22,996 nucleotides of DNA from Apostichopus parvimensis (taxonomy: Eukaryota > Echinodermata > Holothuroidea > Aspidochirotida > Stichopodidae): positions 118,859 through 141,854 of the forward strand of contig KN882906.1 in NCBI GenBank assembly GCA_000934455.1, given 5' to 3'. The translations under genes and the position numbers were made by a program. How positions within the stretch are numbered: the first letter of the stretch is position 1; the number at the start of each line of letters is the position of its first letter. Shown piece by piece: positions 9,473 to 19,366 of the stretch. Below the pieces are notes generated by a model, which saw nothing but the letters and a program-made list of their open reading frames with translations, was not told where the DNA came from and ran no database searches.

Positions 9473-11887
9473 GTGAGTTGAGTTTTAAATATAATTTCTT
9501 TCTAAACAAATTGTATACAATTTCGGGTTCTGTACTTCAAGAAATCTTGATTTGGTAAAAGAAAAGAAAAGGTGATAACTCAGTCTAGAAAACTGGTATA
9601 TTCGTATACATCCCTGCATTTAGGAGAACAAATAGACCGTATTGGTTCGAAATTTCATTATGAATTCCATTTTGCAACAAAACAGTACTTACGAATTGTC
9701 ACAAACATTTGCTTCAATTGTTACATACAGTATAGTTTGTCTTCAGCATATAGTGGCAACTGTGACGTGGATCACAGACCAAGTTAAATTAAATAACTAT
9801 ATTGACAATAACTATGATTCCCTACTACTTAAACAACATTGGTTTGACCAAAATGTGTTTTCTTTCAATTTGAAAGTTGTGCAATCTCTATGATTATCAC
9901 ACTTTACAAGTTTGATTAAAATAACTCAAATCAAATGTTTTAAATATTTTAGTTAATATTGAAATGACAGCAGAGATGTGCCGATTACATGGAAAGTTAT
10001 TCCATTTTTGGTTATTAGATTTGGCTGCATAGAATCAGACAACGTTCAGCAGTTCATATAGTTTGATTCGTTTTATAATTTGCTTTGGACAGCAAGGAAA
10101 TTGATCAGTGACAGTAATTTAAAAATTATCAAAGAACAGTGCCTGCAGATTTTATCTTAGGCAGAGAAACTTGAAGACTATGCATTGTTCTTAGGAAGCT
10201 ACAAGTAGCTTAAAGCAAAACTGCAGTTATACATGTCGCCCGTACATCACTATATTATAACAACAGATATTTGTATATTCATTCAATCAATGTTGTTTGT
10301 CTATATCTTCCCTGGCATACATTATCTTCTAAACTTCCCATTTCCTCCCAACTTCTAATAAACATTTTGATCACACTTTTCCACTTCTTTCGTAGTTTAA
10401 TTCTTTACTTGAAACTAATTGAGATGTTTTTGGAATTTATATTTTAACATACGTTTAAAAGTTTCTTTAAGATAGTTAGTGCTCTCAGTTAGTCTTATTT
10501 TAAAGTGGATTCTAGCCAATGACTACTTAATATAACGATGTCGATACTGGCAAAAATATTGGTCACAATGTTTTATCTTTTTCAATAAACATAATAATAT
10601 GTTCATTGCAAATGCGTTAAAACATATCATACATATAAATTATACATGTGAATTAATTGCAAATAATTTTTTGGGTGACTTCAGGTAGGTTAAAATAAAG
10701 AAACGGTAGTACATAATTGAATAAAACATGTAGATATATATATTTTTTCCAAACAATAATGAGGAATTAATTTGATCATTTTAAAATTTGTATAAAAACT
10801 TTAATATTCCAATTTCCTTCACAAGGTAACGGTTATGTAAATTACCAACTCGGAGTTGTACATATCACTTCTAACTTCTAAAATACAAATTTTAAAATCC
10901 TCTTGTAGCATTAAATAACAACATTGAATTTCTCTATAAACTTGACCTTAGTATTTCTCCCATTTATTGAACACAAAGTTTGATATTAGTTGGTAAACTA
11001 TCTTGAAATTAAGCCTAAAATATAATATCAACAGTTAAAACTAGTCGTATTATATTGAGGCAGAGCGCACTGATAGTACGTCAAGTACGTCATAGTACGT
11101 CAAGAATGACATGTTGTACTTCTTCTAAAGTACTTTCTGATTTGAATTCAGGTTAAACATTTAATATTGTTCTTTGTCGATGCAAGCAGTGGTTGCAAAT
11201 TATTACGATAGTGAATGCACGGTTTTCATCATCTTAGTTTGAATAAACAGTTTTAACAAATTACCTTTTTCAAATGTTGCTACAATTCTTTAATTATTTA
11301 ACACAAAACTGTGGCAGTTTTTATATTTTATAAATGTACCAATTACTTCAATCCATTTAATAAATGTTCAAATACAACGGAACGTATAACTACTAAAAAC
11401 CACGTATTTGAGAGGTTCACCGTCTTTTAATGGATTTAAACAAACCGATACTTGGCAATGATAACAATGAGTAAACTGTTCTTAAAGTAAAAAATTTGAT
11501 GATAAATATTTATGATGTACATTGTGAATATCATCTGTGATAATGGAATTGCAGCTGTACATTGGCCTTTTCGTCGTAGTCATCTAGTTTGTGTTAATTA
11601 TTATTCATTACATTTTTAGGTAACGTGATCATTGCTGGCATATATTCACGTTATTATCACTTCAACCAAATTTCCTTTTCGTCGACTTCTATGATAAAAT
11701 GTCGATGTCTAGTAGCAACATTCTAATGCCACCTTTTTCGTCTTTTCATCCAATATAAACATAGTTTAGAAACCAAACTTTATGAAACCGAATTCAGTTT
11801 GTTTTATTAACAATGAACAGTGCTGAAATATCATCTTTTTGTTATTCTTAAATAGTTTGAAACTCACTTTTCCATCTTTTATTACAG
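9473..11887 (+). other. Copy B intron 1
   Basis: A 2.4-kb AT-rich intron. It contains a triple 9-bp repeat at 11,075-11,102 (separate entry) and TA-rich stretches such as that near 10,733. Short frames at 9572-9787 and 9642-9893 are overlapping, Cys/Ser-poor and without family likeness, so I treat them as random. No extra exon is required by the phase of the flanking exons. Confidence 0.65.
11075..11102 (+). repeat. Three copies of AGTACGTCA in intron 1
   Basis: The nonamer agtacgtca occurs at 11,075-11,083, 11,084-11,092 and, after one base, 11,094-11,102. On the minus strand each unit reads TGACGTACT, which contains the TGACGT core of CREB/ATF-type sites. Regulatory function is speculative; the repeat itself is certain. 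Confidence 0.6.
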
Positions 11888-11933
11888 AATGCCCTTCGAC
11901 CTCCCTTCGAGGAAATAGACAGCAAAAATCCAC
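11888..11933 (+). CDS. Copy B exon 2: short linker
   Basis: This 46-nt microexon (phase 0 to 1) lies between the acceptor ...attacag and the donor GTATGT. It encodes N-A-L-R-P-P-F-E-E-I-D-S-K-N-P. It is a low-complexity hydrophilic linker between the signal peptide and the first FReD. It is supported by frame continuity with exons 1 and 3 rather than by homology, as no second copy is visible in the window. Confidence 0.65.
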
Positions 11934-12824
11934 GTATGTGTTAGTTTGCTATTAACATTATAACAACTATTGTTAAACTTCATAGCAAAACTAAGATCAA
12001 ATTTTCTTTTGTCAAATAAATGTACATTTTTATGATATTTTTCTGCATGGTTAAATTCTTACCCCAACCACATAGTGTTATCTTCATAAACATATGTTTC
12101 TGTTTAACTAAAAGCTACTCGAAGAGGTTTATCAACCTTAATGGAGATCATTCTAAAGTACATAATGCTCATCTCAGTTTATTGTTCTGGCAAGAAGCAA
12201 ATATTTCAGTTGTTAAGTTTGGTGATGTTTTGTTTTTTCTTTCATTTATTGGTATTAATTACGAAACTACAATGTTTGTCCAAGTTCTGCGTTAAATGAA
12301 TGTAAGCAGCTTGTAAAAATGTAAAAACACAACAATTTCAAATCGTGTCACAGTATTTGTTCGTCTGTATCATGTTATGCGATAATGATGTTAATTTTTC
12401 CCAATACCGATATGAACATAATAACTCGTATTACACAAAGAAGTCATTTCTGCACATTATACAGAACGCTAATGAGATTTTAACTACAAAAATGAACTTT
12501 GCATTAATAAATGTAAACGTTGTTTTTAACGGTAGGACTGATAAGACTGATCCTTTCAACATATAACTCTTCTCCCATTTTCTCAATTTGTTGTGCTTTT
12601 ATATGCTAAAGTCGATTCCATTTTCTTTAAATCGCTTAATACATTTGTAATTCTTCGCCAATAGTATTGAATGCAATGTCAGCATCAAAAATGCAAACAC
12701 TTACACTTTGTTTGCAAATTTCTTGTTTTAATTTCTTTTTATTCATGTATGGTAATGTGAAAACATCTCCCTTGATAATTAACGCATTATTAATTAAGAG
12801 CTATATGAATGATTTGTTTTACAG
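11934..12824 (+). other. Copy B intron 2
   Basis: An 891-bp intron. Two frames (12,020-12,295 and 12,345-12,566) are open for 70-90 codons but are rich in Phe/Ile/Asn, as random AT-rich sequence would be. They show no domain and lack good flanking splice sites in a phase that fits. Nothing else is seen. Confidence 0.6.
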
Positions 12825-12991
12825 AGTCCTATTTCTTTTACCGTGAATCCGAGTTTCCGGGAGACTGTTAAGATGCTATGCACCAATGTTCCTCCTCTGT
12901 CGACAGCGGCGTTTACCTCATAAAACCCGCTGGTTATCAGGAACCATTTGAAGTTTACTGCGATAATAGCTTAGACAATGGTGGATGGACG
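12825..12991 (+). CDS. Copy B exon 3: start of FReD1, contains TAA
   Basis: This 167-nt exon (phase 1 to 0) lies between the acceptor ...gttttacag and the donor GTATGT. It reads S-Y-F-Y-R-E-S-E-F-P-G-D-C, then TAA at 12,869-12,871, then D-A-M-H-Q-C, S-G-V-Y-L-I-K-P and E-V-Y-C-D, and finally G-G-W-T. This is the classic N-terminal FReD subdomain (D-C-x-D/E ... S-G-V-Y-x-I-x-P ... V-Y-C-D ... G-G-W-T). The equivalent of the stop codon in FReD2 is CAA (Gln), so one C-to-T change could account for it. Confidence 0.85.
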
Positions 12992-13596
12992 GTATGTAAT
13001 TTAATATTTCCTGTTTTCAATTTAGTATAACTATTCCTTTTCTGGGGGGGGGTAGATAACAAACTTACTAACTTTCATCATTTGAAAGCTACGTCAAATA
13101 GATACCTTAATAACTGCCATTGTGAGTGTATTATGTGCATTTCAGTTCAACGTGTCTAGTCATTGCACGAACATTTATTTATTTCCTCATATTCTTTTGT
13201 TCGAAATATTGAACTGTAATTTTGTGTTTCATTTTCGATTCTATTAGATACGAAAACAAAGGTTGAAATATTAAAAATGAAGTTCGTTATAGCCAGGAAT
13301 ATCACATTATTTGTTCGAAATGTTGAACAGTAATTTTGGTTTACTTTCATGTGAGAAAAGCACTTATATGTCATGAAGTGTGAATGGGTAACGAATCGTT
13401 TATATTCGAATGAAGGATTAAAACTCAAATTAATTATCTTCATTTAGGGAAAAATTGCATTAGTCTGATTGCCTGCAAATGTCTTCTTTTGAGTAACGTA
13501 TGGTAAGTTACTCAAAAACTAAAACTCCAAAAAAAAAATCCAAAACTAAAAGCAAAAACATTTCTTTAAAACTTGTTACATCTGGTTTGCCAACAG
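12992..13596 (+). other. Copy B intron 3
   Basis: A phase-0 intron of 605 bp, matching the left end of the window (copy A). It holds a run of nine G at 13,044-13,052 and an internal imperfect direct repeat of about 40 bp (13,188-13,230 and 13,301-13,342, motif ttgttcgaaatattgaac). The minus-strand frame at 13,156-13,443 is random. Confidence 0.65.
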
Positions 13597-13861
13597 GTAC
13601 TGCAACGTCGACTGGATGGATCAATTGACTTTAATCGAAAATGGGAGGAATATGAGGCTGGATTTGGATTTCTCTCAAATGAGTTTTGGCTTGGAAATGA
13701 TAGAATTGCATATCTAACAAACCAGAGAACTTACCAACTTCGAATTGAAATGACAAAAGCAGATGGCTCCATGTTTAACTTGTCATACGACGACTTTCGC
13801 ATCAGTGACCGCTACAGTAACTATAAACTCGTCAGTGTCGGACAGGCTAATCTAACGTCAG
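13597..13861 (+). CDS. Copy B exon 4: middle of FReD1
   Basis: This 265-nt open exon (phase 0 to 1) lies between the acceptor ...ccaacag and the donor GTTCGT. It encodes [26 protein letters not shown], and Y-Q-L-R-I-E-M, ending [14 protein letters not shown]. It is clearly paralogous to exon 7. FReD1 stops here: the next exon is TIL, so the Ca-binding and pocket part of this FReD is absent. Confidence 0.9.
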
Positions 13862-14583
13862 GTTCGTTGTAGTTCTATACCCTTTATAGTAGTACCGGTA
13901 AAAGCAACATGGGTCGTTTGCTATTTTTTTTTGACCATCAATTGTACACAATCACTTAAATAGAAACCATAATTTGTAAGTTTCATGCAGTATTTAATAT
14001 GACAACATATCAAAATTTCTTACGAAAGTGATCAATGACTTAATATAGCAAACTTAAACACATAGTATCAGAAATACAATTTTAATCAGACATACTTTGC
14101 TCAATATACCTTCCACTGATATATCGGGATCAAAGTTATTCACGAACTGTTAACTAAGTTTTGATTGGAAAATAACTGTTATAAATCATCTCATTCAAGA
14201 ACAGACAATTTTGATCCAACTATTGCAATCCAGACTATTGTGATATAGACTATTGTGATCCAACCAAACAATATTTGGGCTAGTAACTTTTGTTATTGGT
14301 TTTGGAAGTTATAAATGATTTTTAAATATACGAACAGCAGACAACAATTTCAAAACAAACCATGTTAGTCTCGTAAGATTCCACAGCAAATAAGATGGAG
14401 CTCTATCTTTTCATTTACCGTTATTGCAAGTTGTTGTGTCAGCCTCCATAGTAAATGTATTCTTTCCTCTTTGTTTACCAGCATTTACTACATGGACTGT
14501 TGTACACGCACCAAGTTTTTGTGATTTCTTCTAAAATACAATGTTCAGTGAAACAATATTTTCATGCTATGTTTTCTTTGCAG
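13862..14583 (+). other. Copy B intron 4
   Basis: A 722-bp phase-1 intron where a FReD1 C-terminal exon would be expected. None is present on either strand. It contains the minisatellite listed separately and ends in a strong acceptor (ttttctttgcag). Confidence 0.7.
14205..14264 (+). repeat. Intronic 15-bp minisatellite, about 4 units (copy B)
   Basis: Units near ctattgtgatccaga run at 14,220-14,234, 14,235-14,249 and 14,250-14,264, preceded by a degenerate unit. Copy A has one unit fewer at 1052-1096. Confidence 0.7.
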
Positions 14584-14804
14584 ACGTCCCTATCACTTTG
14601 TGTCCAACCAACAAAGTGTTCGGCAACTGTACTTGTGAGGGCTCTTGTTCTGACCCGGACGGCTGCACTAATTCCTGCAGCAGTGAATCAACAGCCTGTG
14701 TTTGCCCTTCTGGTTACCTGATGGACGGTGATACTTGTCAACCCATACAAGAGTGTGGATGTTACCTCTCTGGGGCCAATGATGGCAGGGGAAAAGTTTT
14801 GCCG
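14584..14804 (+). CDS. Copy B exon 5: TIL domain
   Basis: This 221-nt exon (phase 1 to 0) encodes residues 188-261. Cysteines at 194, 203, 205, 209, 215, 219, 226, 228, 239 and 245 give the ten-Cys pattern of the TIL fold, followed by C-G-C leading into TILa. A sequon (Asn202-Cys-Thr) is present. TIL modules in vertebrate and echinoderm extracellular proteins usually sit beside VWD or VWC modules; here one is embedded between FReDs. Inhibitor activity cannot be judged from sequence. Confidence 0.9.
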
Positions 14805-15168
14805 GTAATGTTTACACTCGTTAATTTATAACAAATGTCTAAAATGTCATCAAAACTGATAGAACTTCAATAGTTGTGTTCCGTCGAACAACAAAGTCAT
14901 TGAATCATTCCCAATCGTAAACATCGAATGCTTAATATTTTTGATATAGCACATGTTTGCATGGTAATTATACGCAATATTTGCTTTGTTATTGTGTCAT
15001 TAGATATCTTTAGTTCAAAAAGATGTGTAATTATCCTCTTCGAGCTAGCTGGCTGTGTTTTATTGCTGTGTTTTATGCTTTATTCTAATGGTGATTTAAC
15101 TTTATGTACATTTAACTTACAAATGTAGTTTGAAGTTAGTTCATCAAAGTTCTGTTTATTAATTGCAG
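14805..15168 (+). other. Copy B intron 5
   Basis: A 364-bp intron between the TIL and EGF exons. Its first half aligns with copy A and its second half (about 15,015-15,130) has diverged, with the poly-G of copy A absent. The frame at 14,928-15,128 is intronic and random. Confidence 0.65.
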
Positions 15169-15477
15169 GAGGGAGAGGAATACATTTCTCCCAATTGTCA
15201 GAGCAGATGTTCCTGCAGTAATGGTCAGTTAGATTGCGATGACAGCTATCAGTGCCACCCTAACGCAATCTGTGAAGAAAGAGACGATCTCTTGCAGTGT
15301 TACTGTAATGCAGGGTACACGGGAAATGGTTTGTTATGTACAAGGCTAGTACCACCGTCAGACTGCCAAGAAATATACGAAAGTGGAGAGAGAGATAATG
15401 GTATTTACCAAATCAAGCCAACCTCTGGTTCGCCTTTCGACGTATACTGTAACATGACAGATGAAGGAGGTTGGACG
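15169..15477 (+). CDS. Copy B exon 6: TILa + EGF-like + start of FReD2
   Basis: This symmetric 309-nt exon (phase 0 to 0) encodes residues 262-364. A TILa/VWC-like segment (C271, C275, C277) leads into an EGF-like domain with Cys at 284, 290, 296, 305, 307 and 318 and the motifs C-H-P-N-A-I-C and G-Y-T-G-N-G. Then FReD2 begins at D-C-Q-E (327) with G-I-Y-Q-I-K-P, F-D-V-Y-C-N-M-T and G-G-W-T. Three modules share one exon with no introns between them, unlike FReD1, whose N-terminal part has its own exon. It is intact, with Glu360 where copy A has a stop. Confidence 0.9.
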
Positions 15478-15830
15478 GTAAGGTGCAGCCTATTGTATTT
15501 AATTTGAGTGGTAAATAACGCATAACCAATTGGAATGCCTCTATTTCTAACTTTTAATGTGTTACCTGAAGCATGATCGGCGGCGAGGAAATAAGAATAA
15601 TTTAAAGAGTAGTTAGTTGCTAGATGAACATGAAAGGAGCAGAAAGAATGGATATGTAATCAGTTTTATGAATGAAGATTTATTAGAGCTTTACTGTAGT
15701 TTTCAAGTATATATATAATATAAATATAACTGGTAGTTCACTTTCGACACTGAAAAGAGAGTGGCTATCACGTTTTGTCACATTTCTGTCCAAGCTTGGT
15801 AATTTCGATTACGTTTCTTTCGTATTACAG
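15478..15830 (+). other. Copy B intron 6
   Basis: A 353-bp phase-0 intron paralogous to 2263-2610. It contains a short TA-rich run near 15,710-15,728 not found in copy A. Nothing else is visible. Confidence 0.7.
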
Positions 15831-16098
15831 GTTTTTCAGCGTCATATTGACGGGTCTCAAGATTTCTTCCTATACTGGGATAATTACAAGCAAGGTTTCG
15901 GTAGCCTTACCAACAACTTCTGGTTAGGCAATGACAAGATATACAGCTTCACGAACCAACGACGTTATCAACTGAGAGTAGATTTAGTAAATAGCAACGG
16001 GGTGCCTTATTTTGCTAAATACGATTTTTTTCGTATCAACGACGAAAATGACAACTACAGACTCCAACTTGGTAGTTATCGGTCCGAAAGCAATGCAG
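15831..16098 (+). CDS. Copy B exon 7: middle of FReD2
   Basis: This 268-nt open exon (phase 0 to 1) lies between the acceptor ...tattacag and the donor GTAAGT. It encodes V-F-Q-R-H-I-D-G-S, N-F-W-L-G-N-D, R-Y-Q-L-R-V-D-L and F-F-R-I-N-D-E-N-D-N-Y-R-L-Q-L-G (residues 365-453). It is nearly identical to the copy A exon at 2611-2878. Confidence 0.92.
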
Positions 16099-17597
16099 GT
16101 AAGTATCAAACATACGCAATGTTATTAAGGGATTTTATTGTAGCTGACCATGGAAATGTGAAAAGTGCAACAGAGGTCTTGACAATTGCTAGTTGTAAAC
16201 ATAAATAGTTGTTGAAGCTGACTTAATTGTTTCAGATGAACCATTCTCCTAGAAATATATTGTAGTCGATAATTAGCTGCATCTGCACTACTTTTGTTTC
16301 ATTTTTAAGCTGTTGTTGACTTGACATTAAATGTGATCATTTGTACGCTTAGCTCTCTTTATATTTTATATACGATGTCTTAACCAAATGCAAACCTGTA
16401 TTTACATTTTTGTTACTCGATGGATTCATAAATTTTGAAGAAGAACAAAGACATTATACAAATCATACAGCATGAATGCATTAGCCATGAAACTGCAAAC
16501 GGTGGTAACTATGGATAACAATTTTCCGCTGATTTGACAAACTTCATGCGTCTTCCCCCTATTAGACAATACAATGCATTTTATGATAAACAGTCAACAT
16601 CGTTTCACCTTTACAAACCTTTATATTCGGAACAAATCTGAACACGTCTGATTCAGAAAGAGACAGTTTAGGCAAAAGTATGAGTATATTAAGCTTGTTT
16701 ATATAGTACCTAATGTTTATGTTTTTAGTGACTGTCTTGTTAATGAAGAAAAAAACAAAATAAGGAAAGAAGTTTTCTGATAAAGACTGTTAGTTGACCA
16801 AACGGAAACAACAAAAGATATATTACTGTGCTAAATACAACATTTGTTTGAGCAAAGATCAACATATATATTCACGCTGGGAAAATTAATCAAAAATAAA
16901 TAATATTACGTCTGTTTTACAGTTCCGTGCGGTTTTAAAACCAATGACACGTTTAAACTTTCACTTTCAAAGCATTTATAAATTACATGTTAAAGAAAGA
17001 AGTTACTTTACAGCAAGCAATACTAGAACATATACGTTTGATGGAGCACAGTGTTTTCAGAGAGAATGACAAATAAAAAGTACATACCAAAACACCATAC
17101 CATAAGCCCGCATACCATCATTGAACTGGAAACAAATATTTATGATACTATAATTTGAAAAGATTGTTCATAAACTGAAGTGTTTATAGATGAAAGATAC
17201 GATACATCGACAAATAGATAAAATATTCACCATTTCAAATTGTTTCCAATGCTAACTGACGGCTTATTGTGATACAAAATATTAGTTTGTTCTCTTATTC
17301 CGCGGTACTTACCCAGCCCCTTTCTAACAATTACATACAAAAAACGCTGCAGATGTAATTCAATTATACTCTAAAAGAGATCCATCTGCAACAGAGGTGC
17401 TAATCTCCAACCACCCCCCCCCCCATATCCTTCCCAAATCAGACAATGTTACTAATATTCCGTTCCTAGCAAATTTAATTTCTCCGCGGTTCTTGATATT
17501 CACATATAACAATATGGATGATATTGTCTTTAACTCAAATTGGTACATACGTATAAAATGTAAGCTAACTTTATTGTATCGCTTCTGTTTGTTGCAG
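16099..17597 (+). other. Copy B intron 7
   Basis: A 1499-bp phase-1 intron paralogous to 2879-4341. It has a run of 11 C at 17,414-17,424. The frames at 16,002-16,208, 17,360-17,701 and 17,397-17,828 are wrong-frame or intron read-through shadows. Nothing else is visible. Confidence 0.65.
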
Positions 17598-17845
17598 GAG
17601 ACAGTCTTACGTATCATCACAACCGACCATTCTCTACACGTGACGACGATAACGATGCTAATCATAGAAACTGTGCAACGCAAGAGACTTATAATGGTCA
17701 CCTTAATAACGGTGCGTGGTGGTACGGTTATTGTGATTACTCTTCTCTCAACTCACCATATGGCCGGAACAGTTTTTATTGGTATCATCTACCTTCCGGT
17801 AATTACAACATCAAATTTTCCGAAATGAAACTACTTCGGGTATGA
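17598..17845 (+). CDS. Copy B exon 8: FReD2 C-terminal subdomain and stop
   Basis: This 248-nt terminal exon starts in phase 1 after ...gttgcag and ends at TGA 17,843-17,845. It encodes residues 454-535. The Ca loop reads R-D-D-D-N-D-A-N-H-R-N-C (Asp471 and Asp473 are likely ligands), with the usual disulphide pair Cys479/Cys499, then N-G-A-W-W-Y-G-Y-C-D-Y, W-Y-H-L-P-S-G and M-K-L-L-R-V. The loop after the first Cys is unlike copy A and four residues shorter, and the Ser-Ser before Asn-Cys is replaced by His-Arg. Both differences lie where FReD lectins contact ligand. Confidence 0.88.
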
Positions 17846-18524
17846 TGGCTAGTCTGTCTATACTTAACAGGAAATAATCGTATAAATTAATAACGCTCTT
17901 TAACGATGCACTTAATTTGTGATTCTCTGCGGCTAATGTTTGACAAAAACAGCTAGAATATGTTATAACAAGATTCATAATGTACGGTAGTGATCTAGAG
18001 GAAGGCTGTTCTACTGGTCGCAAGAAGACACAAATAATTTATTTTGAGGATGGTGTTTAAGGAAAAGTATAAAAAATAATATTGTATGCATATTCAGCTT
18101 AATGGTATTTAGTTACATACTGAAATTTCAATAGAACTCTGTTTAAATCAACTAATTTTGGTCTGTGTTTTGGAAAGAAAATATGATTGCTTTATTCAGC
18201 TTAAATGATATTGAAAGGCATTTCGGCTACATTGGTTGATTATGAATAAATTTTCATAGATAATGTTCTATATGTCTTATTCGTAGTTGATTTCAGTAAG
18301 TGAATACTATACTCTGTTTGAATTGTTGGTAACCTAAATACGGCACTTGATGGCTTTGACCAATCGGTTACTGTTTTTCAGATATGTCTTTATACGTGCC
18401 TGTATGTTTATATTACTGTGTGTATTTTTTTCTGTTTGTGTTGATTAAGAGTGACCTAAACATAAAATTATGAATAAAGAGAAAATGTTTATCAAACTTG
18501 GTCTTCTCGTTTTATTTTAATAAA
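17846..18524 (+). terminator. Copy B 3'UTR and poly(A) signals
   Basis: Non-coding sequence after the stop, paralogous to the copy A 3'UTR. AATAAA occurs at 18,473-18,478 and 18,519-18,524 within a block strongly conserved with 5293-5344. The first is the likely cleavage signal, about 630 nt after the stop. Confidence 0.55.
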
Positions 18525-19366
18525 TATGTGGAGCTTCACACTGGAGTGATGCGAGCATTTCAAAATCAATGGAATAGAAATAAACTTCAGATGGCTGGCA
18601 AATCTTGATCGGCCTATTGATAATTAGTATCATGATGAAATATAGGTAATCGGTCGTAAGTATTTAATGTTTTACCAAACTTCGTTTAGAATAGTTTGAA
18701 CGGAGAACGTCCGCACCTCTAACTCAACTATTACCATAGATCATATATTGCTCACAATATCGCTTAGGTCTGTTAAAGCGAGATAAATAGCGGCGATTGT
18801 TGTTACTACTAGGACATACAAAAACCTAATCATACTGTTAAGTGAGATTATCGTGGGTATTCAAACTGATTAAGACCATAGAACTGTCCCAGCCCCCTGC
18901 GTTAAAAAATTTACATCGCCACGGTACCCTTAACAACAAATTACCCAAGATGAAGTACAAGCACGGAATGAACGCAAGTTGACTGCATTGTACTCTCAGC
19001 TCCTGCAATACTAGCCTCCTCTCACTCCCCGAAAACAAGATAGTACATTCTGAAGCACAATTAGATCGTTGCTATTATTCGGTCTCTTATTTGGTAAAAA
19101 CACATGGTGAAGTTGCTAACTAATTTTGCAAGTTTGGTGCAATTGAAAAAGTAGTCTACACGCATCTTGACCTGTATTTGGAAGACAATTTTTCATGAAG
19201 GGTAATCTGTTTAGAAGATGTCATAAGATGTACAAAAAAAGTTCAATTTCCTTTAACCCCCAACCCAACAACAGTATTCCTCTATTAATGCAGCCTTCCG
19301 GTTTTGCATAGAATGAAACTGGTGTTGGATCCCAGGTTAAGTTAAATGTATGGATCGAATCCTAAG

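Larger units (their letters stand above)
9389..17845 (+). pseudogene. Copy B: complete eight-exon gene for secreted half-FReD/TIL/EGF/FReD protein, with one in-frame TAA
   Basis: Exons are 9389-9472, 11888-11933, 12825-12991, 13597-13861, 14584-14804, 15169-15477, 15831-16098 and 17598-17845. They sum to 1608 nt, exactly 536 codons including the TGA, and every junction is GT/AG with matching phase. The product would be a secreted, Ca-dependent lectin-like protein of 535 residues: signal peptide 1-25, linker, half FReD 57-187, TIL 194-245 with ten Cys, TILa 246-284, EGF-like 284-318 and full FReD 327-535. N-glycosylation sequons are at Asn202 and Asn356. Related FReD proteins (ficolins, tachylectins, invertebrate FREPs) bind microbial or acetylated sugars, so an immune or mucosal role is plausible but inferred. 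Codon 59 (12869-12871) is TAA where a Cys-x-Asp/Glu FReD start normally has a residue such as Gln. Everything downstream is open, so this is a fresh pseudogene, a null allele or a sequence error. Confidence 0.78.

Noticed and set aside
12020..12566. Open frames in intron 2 as extra exons
   Set aside because: Composition is that of random AT-rich DNA, no domain is seen, and adding them breaks the phase that joins exons 2 and 3.
12869..12871. Stop-codon reassignment or recoding to explain the in-frame TAA
   Set aside because: The gene ends normally at TGA, a second unrelated TAA occurs in copy A along with a frameshift, and no recoding element is apparent. Mutation or error is simpler.
13862..14583. 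Hidden C-terminal exon of FReD1
   Set aside because: I looked for the Ca loop, the Asn-Gly-Ala-Trp-Trp-Tyr motif and the terminal Leu-Leu-Arg-Val in all frames of this intron and its copy A counterpart and found none.
17360..17828. Long frames on both strands over the last copy B exon
   Set aside because: They begin in the intron and run out of frame with the conserved FReD2 end; shadows only.
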